DNA from: Coniferiporia sulphurascens
Taxonomy: Eukaryota > Basidiomycota > Agaricomycetes > Hymenochaetales > Hymenochaetaceae
Assembly: GCA_002794785.1 (NCBI GenBank)
Contig: NBBA01000007.1
Span: forward strand, 310,001-374,000
Direction of reading: 5' to 3'
DNA length: 64,000 nt
Shown in pieces: positions 24,455 to 45,943 of this stretch. Each line of letters starts with the position of its first letter. Positions within the stretch are counted from its first letter, which is position 1. A model generated the notes under the pieces. The model saw only the letters and a program-made list of their open reading frames with translations. It searched no databases and was not told the DNA's origin. The position numbers and the translations under genes are program-made.

Positions 24455-26925
24455 CGCCGCTTTTACTAGTTGAACACAATCATCAGGTCCTGGCCCATTG
24501 AAAGTGTTTTCCCACATTCTTTCGGTGTGGCTTTCGGGACGAGTCGAGTTTTGCGACAGAGTCATCCCGCCTAGGTAATTGTGCTCGAGTATAGGTCGGT
24601 CCGGATGATTTGCAAGCTCCTTTCTCGCGTATGCTATAATGACCACCACTATCGAGTTGATTGATCCCTCTGCGCTCTTCCCTTTCTTTCCTCCATTATG
24701 CACTGTAACGATATCAACGACTGCGCTATACGCCGTACGCCATCATCACACGCTGCATACGCACCTCTTTCTTTATATGTTCTGACCTCCCTCTCTCTGT
24801 GATGTGTATAGTGTTGCAAATTCGTATATATATATTCTTACAGACTTCTTTTCTCTCATTGTTCTTTACTATGTGACTCTGCCTACTTCCTCTCTTCCCT
24901 CCTCACTCCCTTTCGGGGCACAGGTCCCTTATTTCCGTGTCAGGCGTTATTTGCACGAGAACCAATACTATTTTACTTGATCCATGGATGCTACATACTT
25001 ACAAGTCTACTGTTTTAAACTCTTTGCGGCCCATGTTATAATAAAATTTGGATGGGAAGGTTTAATTCATTTACATTCACACATCGTGTAGCAACCCTGA
25101 ACTTTCGAGGTCGATCAATACGTTATGCCGCGGCTCACTCAAATGTGAAATTCATTGTCTAGTGCGCGGACGTACGCGGGCCCTACACCCCTTAGAGACC
25201 TCCAGATCGTGCAAGAGACAGATTTCCGAGTCCGTTCCCCCGATATCGGGAGCAATAACTCCTGCTACTGCTACCAGGCGGGTCCCATTCAAAATTTTAG
25301 AATGAAGTACCGTAATATGGGATGAGGGTAACAAGTCCCCGACAGTAGTCTGTTCCTGGTGTATAACGCCCTGATGCAGAAACTTTAAAAAAAATTAGAG
25401 GCATGCATACCAACGGATTTCGTAGTTGTCGATTTCGAACAAGACCGTGACCCCAAAGTTACAACCAAAATTTCACAAAGCGTGTGACCTATACTCCAAA
25501 TGTAGCCACGTAGTGGAGATTACCAAATCTAGAGTTTGCAACGTTGGATAAGTCCGAGTCTGACGTCTAACGGAACTATGCATCTTTAACTATGACATTA
25601 ATGTTGCCCGACCCTAAGGCCTCACTGGGTTTTCGATTCTCACCTGATGATCATGATTTTGAATGACTTTCTGTTCCGGCTATTCATTTGAAAAATCTCA
25701 CTTTGTAAATGGCTGAGCTACCTGGGATGCGTCGTCATTAGCTTCGTGGTGGCCTTTCACTAACACAGAACGAGACAATACTCCTTGTGATATGGTTCTT
25801 CCCGTTAACAGTGGAGATGTCTACTACTTCCACGCCACCAGCAGTCTAAATCGTTGCGATAAGTATGGTTACAAGCGGGCCCGGGGTCCTCCTTTCAAAT
25901 TCGGTTCAGAACGGACTGATCTCACAATACGGAGTATCCTTTTACGAGAGTCCAAGTTGATTTTGTCGAGCTTTCCATCTTATCCCACACTCAAAAGGGA
26001 CATGCTGGGCCATATCTCCGAAGGCCCATGGTGTTACCGATCTACTCTGTGCTCTTGGTATATACACGCTCTGACCCAGGAACGGCTCTGCGGAGGTCTG
26101 ACGGTCATCGAGGGGATTGGTAACAACCGAAACTTGCTCCTTCTGGCTCCGAATCTTCACGCGTGCCCTTGAAAAAGCGCGTATTTTTCATTTTAGTGGT
26201 ATGTTTCCCTACCTGAACGTCTATACCTTGGTTATCGACGTGTCTGATTAAGTCCTCCAATATCGTCCGAAAATAAACGACATCGTGGGGAATGTTGGCC
26301 AGATACACACCTCGTTACCTTCATTATCTTTTGCAAAACCGTTCGGCTTTTCAGACCCGCTTTGGTCACGCTCTATCGCTTTCTTGAATGAGGATACGTG
26401 ACCTCTGGAAGTCCTTTGCTCTATGATCTCATGGCGCTATCCTTAATGCCTGGGCACCCCCTCAGCATCGGTGCCTATAAGTGGCTCACGTGGGACACAT
26501 TTTGCCCTGGGGGTACAAGTAGACGAGGAAGTGGCCTTGTGGGGGACGAAAGGGAGAAGATGCGGAAGGACTCGGAGAGGAGATCCATGAAGGAGGTGCG
26601 AGTCTAGTTGACGGGTCATTAGGCTGTACCGTTTTTTAAGACCAGGAGTCGCCTCTGTCTACCTTATTACGCGTTAAATTAAGACTATGTAGAGTGTTTG
26701 ATGAACGTCCGTTATGACGGAAGGGTGAGGTCGGCTTCAAGTAACTTTTTAAGGAACTTAAACTGGTGCTAAGTACTAAGTAGCGCGCGTCCTGAGTTCC
26801 CGGCACGTGGTCGTACGTTTTCAACTTCACTTGTAAGTTGTAATGTAATCACTACACACTACACCGGCGCGTCTGCCGCCAGTCTTTTTGCTCTTCAATT
26901 CTCATTTCTCTCAAAAGCTTCCAAT
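24455..26925. other. Non-coding stretch, nothing recognised
   Basis: About 2.5 kb between two plus-strand genes. The first 400 bp are pyrimidine-rich, as expected for a 3' UTR and downstream region. No gene or repeat was recognised. Confidence 0.45.
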
Positions 26926-29900
26926 ATGTCCTCACGGAGAGCGCCATCGACGACATCGACGCGTGTTTCTCGCACAACAAGCCTGAAGTCTGGGACAGCA
27001 ATGAAGGAAACTGCTGCAGCGCCAGGGCAGGCGCCGTCCACGACTTCGACGCGTGTGTCGCGCACGATGAGCCTTCGGTCGACTTCTGCTTCGGAGACGG
27101 CATCGTCGGCGAGCTGGCGGCGAAAGCGCTCCCCAAACGCGACTCCCGTCCCACTCACCGTGAACAAGCGTTTGTCGAGCTCAATTCCACAGCCCACCGC
27201 ACGCCGCAACGGCTCCGCATCTCCCAGCGTGTCCCGCGCACAGACTGCTCCAGCCCTGCCTACCGCGTCTACCCCACAGAGTGCAGCATCCATCGCTGTG
27301 CCCAGTCGTGTGAGGCATGACTCGACTAGATCGACAATGTCCTTGTCCATGTCTATGTCGACTTCAACGAACGGCTTCTCTTCGCCTGCGCGGCCGAAGC
27401 TCGGTCAGAGTGTTATGCCGTCGACGCCCCCGCCTCCTCAACGCGGCCTTAAGACCAAGTCTTCACAGATGTCTCTCTCCCGGTCAACTCTTGGCGCGTC
27501 GCCCAATGCTAAATCACCACAACCTAAGGCGTCTCCCATGAACGCGAAAAAGACACCGTCAAAAAGCCCGCGCCAGCAGGCTTCACGCCATCCGTCAGCA
27601 GCATCGACAATCGCAGGTCTTCCTAGTGGACTAGGTTCGCCGCGGAGTGCGTTAACAAGACAGAACATGACCGCACTTTCGGACTCGCCCGCAAGTTTTG
27701 AAGACAAGCTTAACACGTCTATGGTTTCGTTTAACGGAGCGGCGAGCGTGTGGGATGATGGCGAAATGTCCTTCGACCTCGTGACAGAGACGGATGATGG
27801 TGCCGTCGATGAGGAAGTTGGTGTTCAGTGTCTTCACGCGTTTTCTTTGCTCAAGTTTGTGTGTCCAGTTTGCAGACGCCCTGAATAACGTCAGGAACAT
27901 GCACGCACGCGCGCTGACGCAGTACCGAAGGCTCCTCGAACAGGCGCATGGCGCATCTGCCGCACAGCTACATGCACTACAGGCAGAGTTAAGGATCCTG
28001 CGCGCTGCACTCGAGGACGAACGGACTGCTTCACGCGAAGTTGAGATGGAGCGTGACCGAATGCAAATGCAACGTACTACAATACAACATCCGGTCGAAG
28101 ACGCCGACCTTGCTGCGGCTCTGTGGGGCGATGGACGAGGCAACTTCAACGAGACAGAAGTACGCAAAGCTGTGCGTGCGCTGAAGATCCAAGATCGACT
28201 GCGACTGTGCGTATACTTTAACCTTCAATTCTAATTATGAAAGTTCACGTGTCATTATCTACACAATGTGATGATATGCGCAGAATGGCGATCATCCTCG
28301 AATGTGCGTGGAGACCATGTCACCCGTTTGGCTTGCTGACTCTGCTTCGGGTGCAGCGTGTTTGCCCGGCGACATTCGCACGCAGATCGGACTATTGGAG
28401 CGATATCTTAAAAGCACGTTTGACATCATCGGTAACCTTACACCGGAACTGTCTTTCAAAATTCTCAAATACCTATCCATCCGTGAGCTATTAGGCGTTG
28501 AAATCGTATGTCGATTTTTTTGTATGTTTGTGAACTTGAGCTCATGATGTCTATCAGGTGTCGAAGCAATGGCAATCGATGGTCCATAACCCCGCGTTGT
28601 GGCGGTACCATTGTTTGCTTCTGACTGCCACAGACCCCGTGCCTTTAAGACCGCCATTCTCACCGGAAGGATGGTGCGTAAAATATATTATGGTTGGGCG
28701 TGCATCTGATCCCGTTGGTTTTCTGCAGGGAACCGCTATACCGCTCACTCCACCATCGTGAAGCTAACTTCCACTTTGGCCTTCCTCAGACGCTTCGGTT
28801 CTTAAATGGACATACGAACTTCTGCACGACCCTCCTACTACGAGGTACGCGTCCTGCTTCTCAGATGCATTTTCTTTGTCTGGCCATTCTTCTGTTGTTC
28901 TTTTACAATATGACAAGAAAGTTCAGACTAATACTATATAAAATTAAGGAAAACGCCTCATTAGTGGCTCGTACGACGAAACAATCCGATTTTGGGATAT
29001 CGAAACGGGTGAGATGAAGAAGTGCCTGCAAGTCAAAAAGCCGGTCAGCTGCATCGACTTCCTGCTCGAAGAAGGTGGGATTAATTCATACGGGCGTGAA
29101 CTCACGTTCACTTGAGGCTAATTCTTTGCACAGAGGTATTTGTCGTGGGTTTCCATGACGTTGGGTATGTCTTCGCGATTTATTTTAATGTGCGATGTCA
29201 GTCCGGGCTAAAACCATGCACACGTAGACGCGTCCACCTCTACTCTTCCGTGACCTTCAACCCTCTGCAACAGCTCGCCGGGCACTTGAACGGTATCCGT
29301 GCTGTCGCGCTTTCCTCACGCAACCTTGTTTCCGCAGGAGCGGACAAGGCTCTTGTATGCTGGGACTGGCGTGCTGGCACGAAGATTGTGCGGTTTGGGC
29401 AACAGACGACGATCGCAATTGGCGTGCAGATTGTGGCTGGTGACGCGGAGACCGGCGAGCGCGTTGTCGGCATCACTATTGACGGCATTGTCCGTGTGTT
29501 TTCAATTGGTACGTGCATGCTCCACCCGAACGTTATTGTGAAAAGAAATGTTACTCAGAAATCAATTCAAAATAGCGAAAAGAGAGATGATTTCCCAATT
29601 CAAGCTTTCAGAGCTTAGTGGAGGTGACCCAGTTCTAGGTGCCAAATTGTTTAATGTGGGCCGAGCACCGGACAATATGCTACAGTATGTTGCCTCATTT
29701 TTCTTCGGACCTATCCGTACTCAAACCCCAAAGGTGGTTCGCTGCGAAAGGCACTCAAATGACTGTATGTTTCGCGACAAAACCATGTAACTGCCTACCG
29801 AACTCATTTTCTTCCAGTGTGCTACAAAATCAGTAATCCTGCATCTCCAATGGACGGAAGATGATGAGAAACCCGAACAGACTATTGCAAGCCCGACCTC

Positions 29901-30931
29901 AGCTGAGCCAAATTCACCTATAGCGGTACGGCCCAATGGGATCGGCCTGGCGTCGTCGCCGTCTATTAGTAGCAAAGGACGCCCAACGCTAGTAAGCCCG
30001 CTTGCTAGGTCAGCGGCGTCCTCTGTCGGCGCGTCGCGCAGGAAAACACTCAGTATGTCCACTTCGATATCGTCGACTCCGTCCCGCGGCTTTGCCGGAC
30101 GGCCCTCGCTACCTCTGTCTGCTGGTCTTATGGGTCCCGCCAGTCCGATGTCCCGTACGGGCACTCCACCAGTCTCCTTGATGCGTTTCGGTCGGGCGGC
30201 CGTCCTGACTGCTCCACCGCGACTTGTCGCTGTTGTTGAGACGCCTGACGTTGCGGTCGGCGCAGTGGACCCTCAGAAGCGACGTGTCGTCACAGCAACG
30301 CGTTTCAGCTCGCGTGCGGGCGCCGACCGGCGGGTATGTCGTCCTTAGTCGGGAGTAATTATGGTGTATATCTCTCTTACCTACTCTTCTTCTTCGTCCA
30401 TGACAGATCTTTATCTCCACCCACCGTGACGGGACACAATCAAACGACTCAGTGGAACCTGAAGGGAGACCGGAAATGGAAGGAGACGACTCCTTCAACA
30501 AAGGAAACGAAACTGTCGACTTCAGCACGTCCATCACCTCCCTCGGAGGTGTTTGGGCCACCCTCGCGCAGGCCGAAGCGAGCGCGGCGTCTGCAAAGGG
30601 TGTGTCGGGAACTTTGCCGGCAAAATTCCAAGGCCTTGCGACCCCCGGTATGAACCCAATGTCCATGCAACTGAGCCACGAGGAGGTTGTGGTTGGCTGT
30701 GCAGATGGCACAATATAGTAAGTAACCTATTTCGCATCTGTCTGTAGTCTAGAAATGTGTGCCGAGTGCTGATCAACTTTTGTTTTCCAAATTGCCTCAT
30801 TTATCAGCGTTATGAGTTTCGTGGGACACGGACATGCTAGACCGCCACGGAATGTGCCGAATGAAGAGTCGGACGAAGACGAGGAACGGGGGCTATCTCC
30901 AGCTGAGATCCTTGAAGGATTAAACACTTGA
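26926..30931 (+). CDS. F-box/WD40 protein with coiled coil
   Basis: Probably the substrate receptor of an SCF ubiquitin ligase. Fourteen exons fit in phase to 1,051 residues: 26926-27820, 27876-28206, 28284-28303, 28357-28505, 28558-28673, 28729-28844, 28949-29074, 29134-29164, 29228-29508, 29576-29684, 29734-29764, 29818-30333, 30407-30717 and 30808-30931. Residues 1-290 are Ser/Thr/Pro-rich with a duplicated [12 protein letters not shown] coiled coil follows (about 300-370, [14 protein letters not shown]). The F-box, at about 438-480, reads [25 protein letters not shown], and WD40 repeats start at [15 protein letters not shown] (about 528) with [12 protein letters not shown] and [14 protein letters not shown] disordered stretch of about 300 residues ends the protein. 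Two very short exons (20 and 31 nt) are needed to keep the F-box and WD40 frames. The overall order resembles Cdc4/Pop1-type proteins, but the orthologue is not certain. Confidence 0.87.
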
Positions 30932-31273
30932 AAATATTAAACAAACAAACGCTACGTCCTTCCTTAGAGCTATAATATGTCTTTGTCTAGTAGTTCTTTG
31001 GCCGCTTGTACCATGGGCCATTAATACTTTCCATGTTTATATCGTCTGCACCCTTTTGTATCCCCCACATTCCTTGCATACGCTCATCGCCTCTTCGATC
31101 GTTTTGACCCGTGGATTGGACCCAGCTATTTTGTCGCTTTGTTGAATAACCTCATGTTTGTTAAGTAATTATCACGCATGCTGGATTCATCGGAATGGCC
31201 ATCAGGCCACTCAACAAGAAGAGTAAGAGAAAAATAAATAGAAGTGATGAAGACGTAGTAACTGAGGTATATG
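30932..31273. other. Convergent 3' intergenic region
   Basis: Between the 3' ends of the F-box/WD40 (+) and BEACH (-) genes; only 342 bp, presumably UTR and terminators of both. Nothing else was seen. Confidence 0.55.
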
Positions 31274-38975
<7,702 letters not shown>

Positions 38976-39970
38976 CGATATTCAGGTTGTAGATGTTCAA
39001 AGTGTTCTTAAGAGCATGCTGGAGCCCTGATTCAGACCGCCTGAGTCTCGGATGCCGTGTCCTACAAACGCGATGCTAGACGCTTGTGTATATCCCGAGT
39101 TTTCCTGACCCCTCGAGTTTGCTCGTTGTCCAAAAGGCGAGAGATTAAGTTCGGCTCAGGTGTTGTAAACTCGACGTAGGATTGTAGGGCAGCTTTGGAC
39201 CACTAACTGAGCCGGCGACTCGGACGTGATTACATACATAATGAAGACGTAAAAGCCTATTTTCTATGTATTTTAGCATACTATAATTTATGTAGGACAT
39301 CCCAAAATATTATCAATATTGTCGAATTGTCAGACCGGAACTGGGCTGGCGTGTCCGAACTTACTTACTATTCTTATGCCGTAGCGGGTTGACTTGAGAA
39401 CCAAACATCTCGGGGGCTGTCATTCACGTGCATGATGACTAATAATATGCGCCACAAAATCGTCGATCACGGCGATCACTCACCTCCTTCGTTCCACCAT
39501 ACCAACTCACTCTTAGTCGCAAGACGCGCTCTATCGCATTTCAAGAGCATGTTTCAACCAAGGATTGTATTAGTTGACGGTGAGCTGACACGGTAGCACC
39601 GCTTTTCATATTCTTCCCAAAGTCAGGTAACGTATTGTCGTTTCTGCAGGACATCACGTGGAGTCGAATCGCCTCATCGGTAGCTTGTCGGCTGCGTTAA
39701 GGTCATCATTGCTTCTGAACATCTTTAAGTCCGTTTCATCGCGGACTGACGACTAGTTCCCTAGTACTCGAGTAAACTGTTTTTGTCATCGTTCGGCAAG
39801 AATGCTTATGCGAACGGCAACTGTCGGGAATACGAGACTCAATCGAAAGTCCGGCAACCCCGGACCTGTTGTCCTACACCTCTCTCATGAACATTGAGGG
39901 CTGACTAGCCACTATCTCCCATCCCCGCTGGACTTGTTTTCTGGGCACACCATCCTTACGCCAGCCGATC
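38976..39970. other. Divergent intergenic region
   Basis: One kilobase between the starts of the BEACH gene (-) and the MFS gene (+); likely holds both promoters. No clear TATA box or repeat was recognised. Confidence 0.5.
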
Positions 39971-42048
39971 ATGCAGAAAGCCCATGTCGAACCGGTTCAT
40001 GAAGCCGACAGGATCGAATTGAATGATGATGCAACCGTGCATGACGTGGAAAAAAGTGGTGTTCTGAATAACAAGAACGAGGACATTGAAAAAGAGGACA
40101 CCTCAACGGACGGAGGACTCTGGGGTTGGTTGGCTGTGTTTGGAGGGTAAGCCTCGAATTGCCAGGGGAAGCCATCGATGCTAGTTAATCTCACGAGTTC
40201 TAAAGTTGGCTCATCCAGTTTTCGGGATTTGGGTACGTTTTATCATTACAGTTTCAGACAGGCTACCGCTAAGCACGCCACTCTGAAAAGCTATTCGAAT
40301 GCTTTTGGAGTGTACCAAGGCAAGTTCTAAAACCCAGTGAAGTGCGAAGGAGCCTTATTGTCACAACTCTAGATTTTTATGTTCGTGAATACTTGACAAA
40401 CTTTACCTCATCACAAATTAGGTAACTTTCCACCTTCACTACGTGTAACACCGAATTCATTGCTTCGACATCCCCGCCTTGAATTTGCGCAGCTGGATCG
40501 GCAGCACACAAGTCTTTCTGATGTTAACTGTTGGTATTTTAGCGGGTAGACTGTTTGACAAAGGATATTTGTACGTAACTTTTGTACCTGGCCCCTCATC
40601 GACGATGCGAGTGGGGATAGAAGCTGATTCTTCAGATATCACAGCTACCTTATCTTAATACCCGGATCAATTCTTTTCGTTTTCAGTCTTTTTATGCTTT
40701 CATTAGCTAAACCAGAGGAATACTACCAAGTGCGTCGTTAGTCTTGCCTTGTCACAATTACAGTAAGTCTAATGATAACGAATAGGTCTTTCTCGCCCAT
40801 GGCGTAGGCGTTGGCATTGGCTCAGGTTTAAGCTATGTTCCATCTGTCGCACTACTCGCACAGCATTTTAAGTCTCGCCACAAGCGTGCTCTTACCATGT
40901 CTCTTGTCGCGTCTGGCTCTTCTTTCGGAGGCATAATCCATCCGATAATGCTCAACATTCTTTTCAACGGCCCCGTTGGGTTTGCCAATGGTGTACGTGC
41001 AAGTGCGGGCTTGATCGCTGGCTGCCTCATAATCGCAATTAGTGTTATGCGTACGAAAAAAATAGAGACAACCAAAGGGGGCGAAGGTGTGATACCGCTG
41101 GGTGTTGCGGTGAAGAAATTCTCGCGAGATACCGCTTACATTTACATGGTCCTATCGTAAGACTCAGCGCCATGCTCTAAATTGTGCGCGTGTTCTAATT
41201 TACTTTAACCGATTCAGCATGTTTCTTTTCTCTCAAGGACTTTTTTTCCCGATTTTCTACTTGCAACTGGATGCGAATGTGCACGGCGTCAACTCTAATT
41301 TCGCGTTCTATTCGGTGTGTCTCATGACCTATTTCATCTTGCCCTCAATCTGATGTACCCGGATAACCTGTACGCCAGCTGCCTATTCTCAATGCCGCAT
41401 CTATGGTCGGCCGCATTGTTCCAGGCTTTCTCTCCCGTAAGGTGGGCGTACTGAATATGCTCATTATTACCAGCATGTTCTGCGCTATCGTAATCTTTGG
41501 CATGTTGGGCATACACGCACTCGGCAGCGTCGCAGTCATCGGCGTGTTGTTCGGCCTCTTTTCTGGTTCATGTCAGTCTGTTCCCAGCACATTTGAACAT
41601 GATCATGATTTAACATTAGACCCCCGTCTGCGACGTTGCGATAAGACGTAACACTTATTGCACCAATGCTCACGATGTTAGCCGACCATCCCTCGGAAAT
41701 CGGGGCGCGAATAGGTTTCGGCTTCTCGTTTCAAGGACTAGGTGGCCTCATAGGTGCATAATCATCCATTACTACCTTGCGGCACGTCCTCACATATGTA
41801 CTCGCGCACTGTAGGTACGCCCATTACGGGTGCGCTTCTTACTACCGATTTCATCTGGTGGCGACCAATTGTCTATGGTGGCGTGAGCACCGGTCCCTTC
41901 ATCTTGCAATGTTGCAGGTCATCATTACATGATACTAAAACACTCCTTGGATACTACACAGGTACTTTGCGTGGGCAGCACGGTGACCTACACGGGTTGT
42001 CGGTTTTTCTTCAAAAGAAAAAGAGGCCTGAAAGGGTGGATTGTCTAA
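39971..42048 (+). CDS. MFS monocarboxylate-type transporter
   Basis: A polytopic plasma-membrane permease of the fungal monocarboxylate-transporter-like (SLC16-related) group; the substrate is unknown. Twelve exons fit in phase to 455 residues: 39971-40146, 40206-40232, 40291-40319, 40373-40421, 40493-40570, 40645-40729, 40786-41156, 41218-41314, 41379-41571, 41646-41753, 41815-41882 and 41962-42048. The charged N-terminus precedes GGLWGWLAVFGG, the usual entry to TM1, then NAFGVYQDFYVREYL and QISWIGSTQVFLML, all typical of this family. Later landmarks are GVGVGIGSGLSYVPS, RALTMSLVASGSSFGG, MVGRIVPGFLSRKVG and GARIGFGFSFQGLGGLIGTP. The third intron begins GC rather than GT (CAAG/GCAAGT), placed there because it alone keeps GVYQDFYV. 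The basic end FFFKRKRG is cytosolic in relatives. It lies 3.9 kb before a monooxygenase and about 10 kb before the halogenase. Confidence 0.88.
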
Positions 42049-45000
42049 GACGTGCTGGACCTATAGCATTTGGATATGCGGATGCCTCCTTTCGCTTTCT
42101 GGGTCTAGGTACATATCGAAATTATCACATGACGTAGACGTATAACATTGTACTCCTAAATTCTTCTTCCGCCATTCGAAGTCTGACTCGCGCATCGCAT
42201 AGAAGGAAGAGAAACCCTTACAGCTTTGTAATTCCAGTAGGCTACTCACGACAAGCACGAGCCTTTTGAATATTGACTGGGGCATCTCTTATACACGTAT
42301 GTGCTTTCCATCACTTAAAAAGTACTTCACATACACTAGCGCCCAGAAAGTGTATCCATCTTTCCTTTAAATAAAAAAAATAGGGTTGGGAAAGCAGTTA
42401 CCCAGACACATAAGCACAGTAAAGTTTTCCGTATGGTATAGCGGTTGCTGGAGGGGCATTACAAGGGGTTGTGCAAGAAGGAAGGCTCGTCCTTATTACA
42501 TGATTGAAGAAAAAGAAATTGGAAAATGTGAAAATATCCAAGTAGTGGGCAAGGCACCCCTATACTATTGGGTACTTAGATAGAATTTACATTCTATTTA
42601 ACCCGAGGGAAAGTGTTTTTTTATTAACGAGCATAAGAAAAATATGTAAGTAAAATGCAATTAGCCAACGGTTAATTAACCTCGGATAGTGCATATCCCT
42701 ATGTAAATACCCCATTTTGGCTATCCATTATAATATATAGTTTTATGCATTAGAAAGGGTATGCTATACGAGAAGCTCGATTGTACTCGATTGTTATATT
42801 AACAGCATATCTGATCCTCCGAGTCTTACATGTGTCATCGCGATCAACACGAAAAGTGTTGCGGAAGGAGGCACACTACTGTAGTACTGTCGTTGGTGAC
42901 GGTAAGCTTATTGTTAGCCGAAGCACTTCAGAGACGCAAGTGTTGAAAATTTTAAGCGTTGGGCTAGCGAACGTCTATTCGGTTCTCGGTCGGGTCACGC
43001 AAGTCTAAGCTTTAATCGGCTTTTGTTCTATTTTCTGATCCATCTCTATATTCTAACCTGTGACAATTGGCCATGGTTTTTATTGCATGGGGACACGGAG
43101 TCAACGCGAACGCGCTTTGGTTTCACTAGAACTTTTTTATGGAAGGACCTCTGTACTTTCCTTCAACAATCATGATCCCAGTCTGCTTTCGTGATTGTCG
43201 TCCACTATAGATGGCCCCGATCTTTCGGAATAATCCACGCTGATCCATGATCTGCGATGGTAGAGGTAGTGGCGCATTACATGCTTATAAAAGAAGACTT
43301 AAAACCTAGATGAACTCCGAATAAACATTCGGAAATTTATCATGCCCGTTTTTTCTGAAGGACGATAATGAGCGGTCATTATTTCTCTGTTCGGGTCCAA
43401 AAATACGTACGGCATTAGTACAGCATCGGTACTTAAATGTCACACTGGTTCCATCTTATCAAGGTTTGTAATAAAATATCTGCTACGTTCATGGATGGGG
43501 ACACAGAGATATCAGCTAATAGAAGGCGAATATGCCAAGTTTCCCTCAGGAGCTTGTACGCCATAGCAGATGGCCATATTAACTCCCGCTGTTGGCTGCC
43601 TGGCCTGGACATGGCGCATCATCTGAGGAATCTGTATTCCACGGACGTGGCGTGTTTACCGGACTCCAGGCTTTGGATTCGTACCACGTTTGGCCCTTAT
43701 CAGCTAATAATAAAACGATCAGCGACTATGGTGGACCTTTCTCCCTGAGGCTGTGCGTGGTATATAACTCCGAGCCAAGTTGACTTGGTCGAATTAACTT
43801 CGTCAATCCGTTTTCTCCGAGCCTCAGGTTGCAGCCTGAGCCTGAGCTGGTCGATGATCCAAGTGACTCGTGAGAAACCTATCCTTACTTATTGAGCGAA
43901 GCCCAAAAATGGACAACCATTCCAAAGCTTCTCAGGTCTGAACAACACATTAACAATTCAATCACGCGGAACGACTTTTCACATAAAACGGCTACTTCAT
44001 AATCCCGGGCTCGTGCAGTGCCAGACGCCCTGTCGAACTCAGGCTTACTCTGTATATATATAGAAGAAAGCCACTTTTTAAAAAAGTATGGTCCTCTTGC
44101 TTTCCGATCAGCGGTTTCCCCCCACAACTAGGCTTATTCCTCAAGATATGTGTAACGAAGTTTCCGGCTCATACAGACTAAAACCAAAGGAAGGCTGGCT
44201 AGTGGACCGTGGGGAAATCGACTGGCAATGTAGTTCACGAAGATAAGGGATCACGTCCAACAGTTGCATTGCCAACTGTCGCCACAGATGTCCGGGAATA
44301 TTGAGAGGCATCGAACCGAATCTATGCTTACCGCATGCGTATTGATGTGGGAACGCTCAGGGTCATCCAGCATACTCAAGAGCACAAAAGCGAATTTTTA
44401 AACGACGAAAGAGAGGCTTTACAAAATGATGGCTCGTTGCAGGAATCGAAGGTCCTTGATGGCTGATCGTGAATCGTGATGGGTGAGTTGGCTACCTCTG
44501 GGCTCCGGGAAACCTTGTTATTTTTTGCACGGCGTTGGCAAATGCGTGCACTGGGCACGTGGAACTTCCCGGGCAACCATGCAAACTTGCGGCGGCCGGA
44601 TGAGAAGTATGTGAAACGACCAACACGCCACAATTCCATCGCCTGGAACAGCGCTCGCTGAAAGATCCCAGTATTTATTAGCAACACCACTTTAGTAACA
44701 CTTCAGGGGTAAGGGGATCCACGTAAGTCCTGACATGCATCCCTTTCTTGACGGAGGAAGAATCCTCCAAATATGGATTAATGGAATCAGGAGAGACACG
44801 GAGGTTCTGCGGCCGTGATATACTGGGGGGGTGAGCAAAGGCAGGGAAGGAGAGAGAATACGACGGTTACCGCGACTCAAACCTTTTCTTTAATGTGGAG
44901 GCTCATTCTAGAAAGATAATCACTTTCGAAAGACGCTAGGGTTTTGCGGTGTCCACCACGTACCTACGCCAGACGAGAGAGACAAGACTGTCTAAAACTT

Positions 45001-45943
45001 TACGACTGTTCGTACCTCAGTGTAATAATGCGTCCGTTATATGAATGATGGGTTACGGGATCTTATACCGGCCGATAGCCGTAATAATAGGACGTGAAAA
45101 GGCACGAGTCATTTTACGGAGCTTGCTGGCCGAGCCGGAGGGATATGGGACGGGGAAAGAGAGGGGGAAAAGAAAAGCGGAGAGGCCAGAGCTGGCTGGG
45201 GGTCGCCCGGTCGCGACAGCTGAAGCGAAATAGAAAGGCATTGAATCGATAGTTTTTTTCTGCGCTAAACCGGAGTAAGCGTTACAAAATGGATATTACC
45301 AAATAAGAGCGGAATGGTGGCGCGGGGTTTACTTGCACCAATCGCACAAGACTACAGAGCTTGCTTCTCGCTCCATTTACGCAGTCGCTCTTGCCCACAC
45401 CCCCCAACTCTCTCACTCGGCAAAATTACTCTGATCACGCTGATAGTTGATATTCCCTCCGATAGGGAGTGGGTGCGGTACGGCTCAAATCCCTAATGCG
45501 TCAAATCGACAAGTCGAGCAACGGCAGAGGCCGTGGCCAGCCGCCCAATCCGAAGGCTAGCGGCCCGCCAGTCTCTAAGAGTGCGTCCTTTGCTCCTCGG
45601 AAATTCAAATCCCACCTTTCTCGATCCGTCCTGCTAGCGTGCTTGGACCGAACGGGCTCACTTACAAGAATATGCCTACAGGGTCTAATTGGAGGCAGCA
45701 GCAGGTCCGTGACCAGCTTGGGCACTCTTCCCAAGTCAGTAGGCCCGCAACCCCGCCGTTGAGACTTCCTGTGCGCATGTTTCGCTCTTGTTTTCCTATG
45801 TTCTGATCGATTCCACTCACCTCCGTTACCCCGCCTTGTTTACTACCGCCCTGTCGCGTCCCGTCGATCGATCGTCTCCACCTTTCCCCCCTTCGTACCC
45901 TCCGTCTTCCTCTATCACGCGCCCGTCGGGTCGATAAACGTAG
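42049..45943. other. Non-coding stretch, AT-rich in its first part
   Basis: 3.9 kb between the transporter and the monooxygenase. The segment 42300-42780 is clearly AT-richer than its surroundings, with runs of A and T, but has no recognised repeat ends. ORFs are short and lack motifs. Confidence 0.45.
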
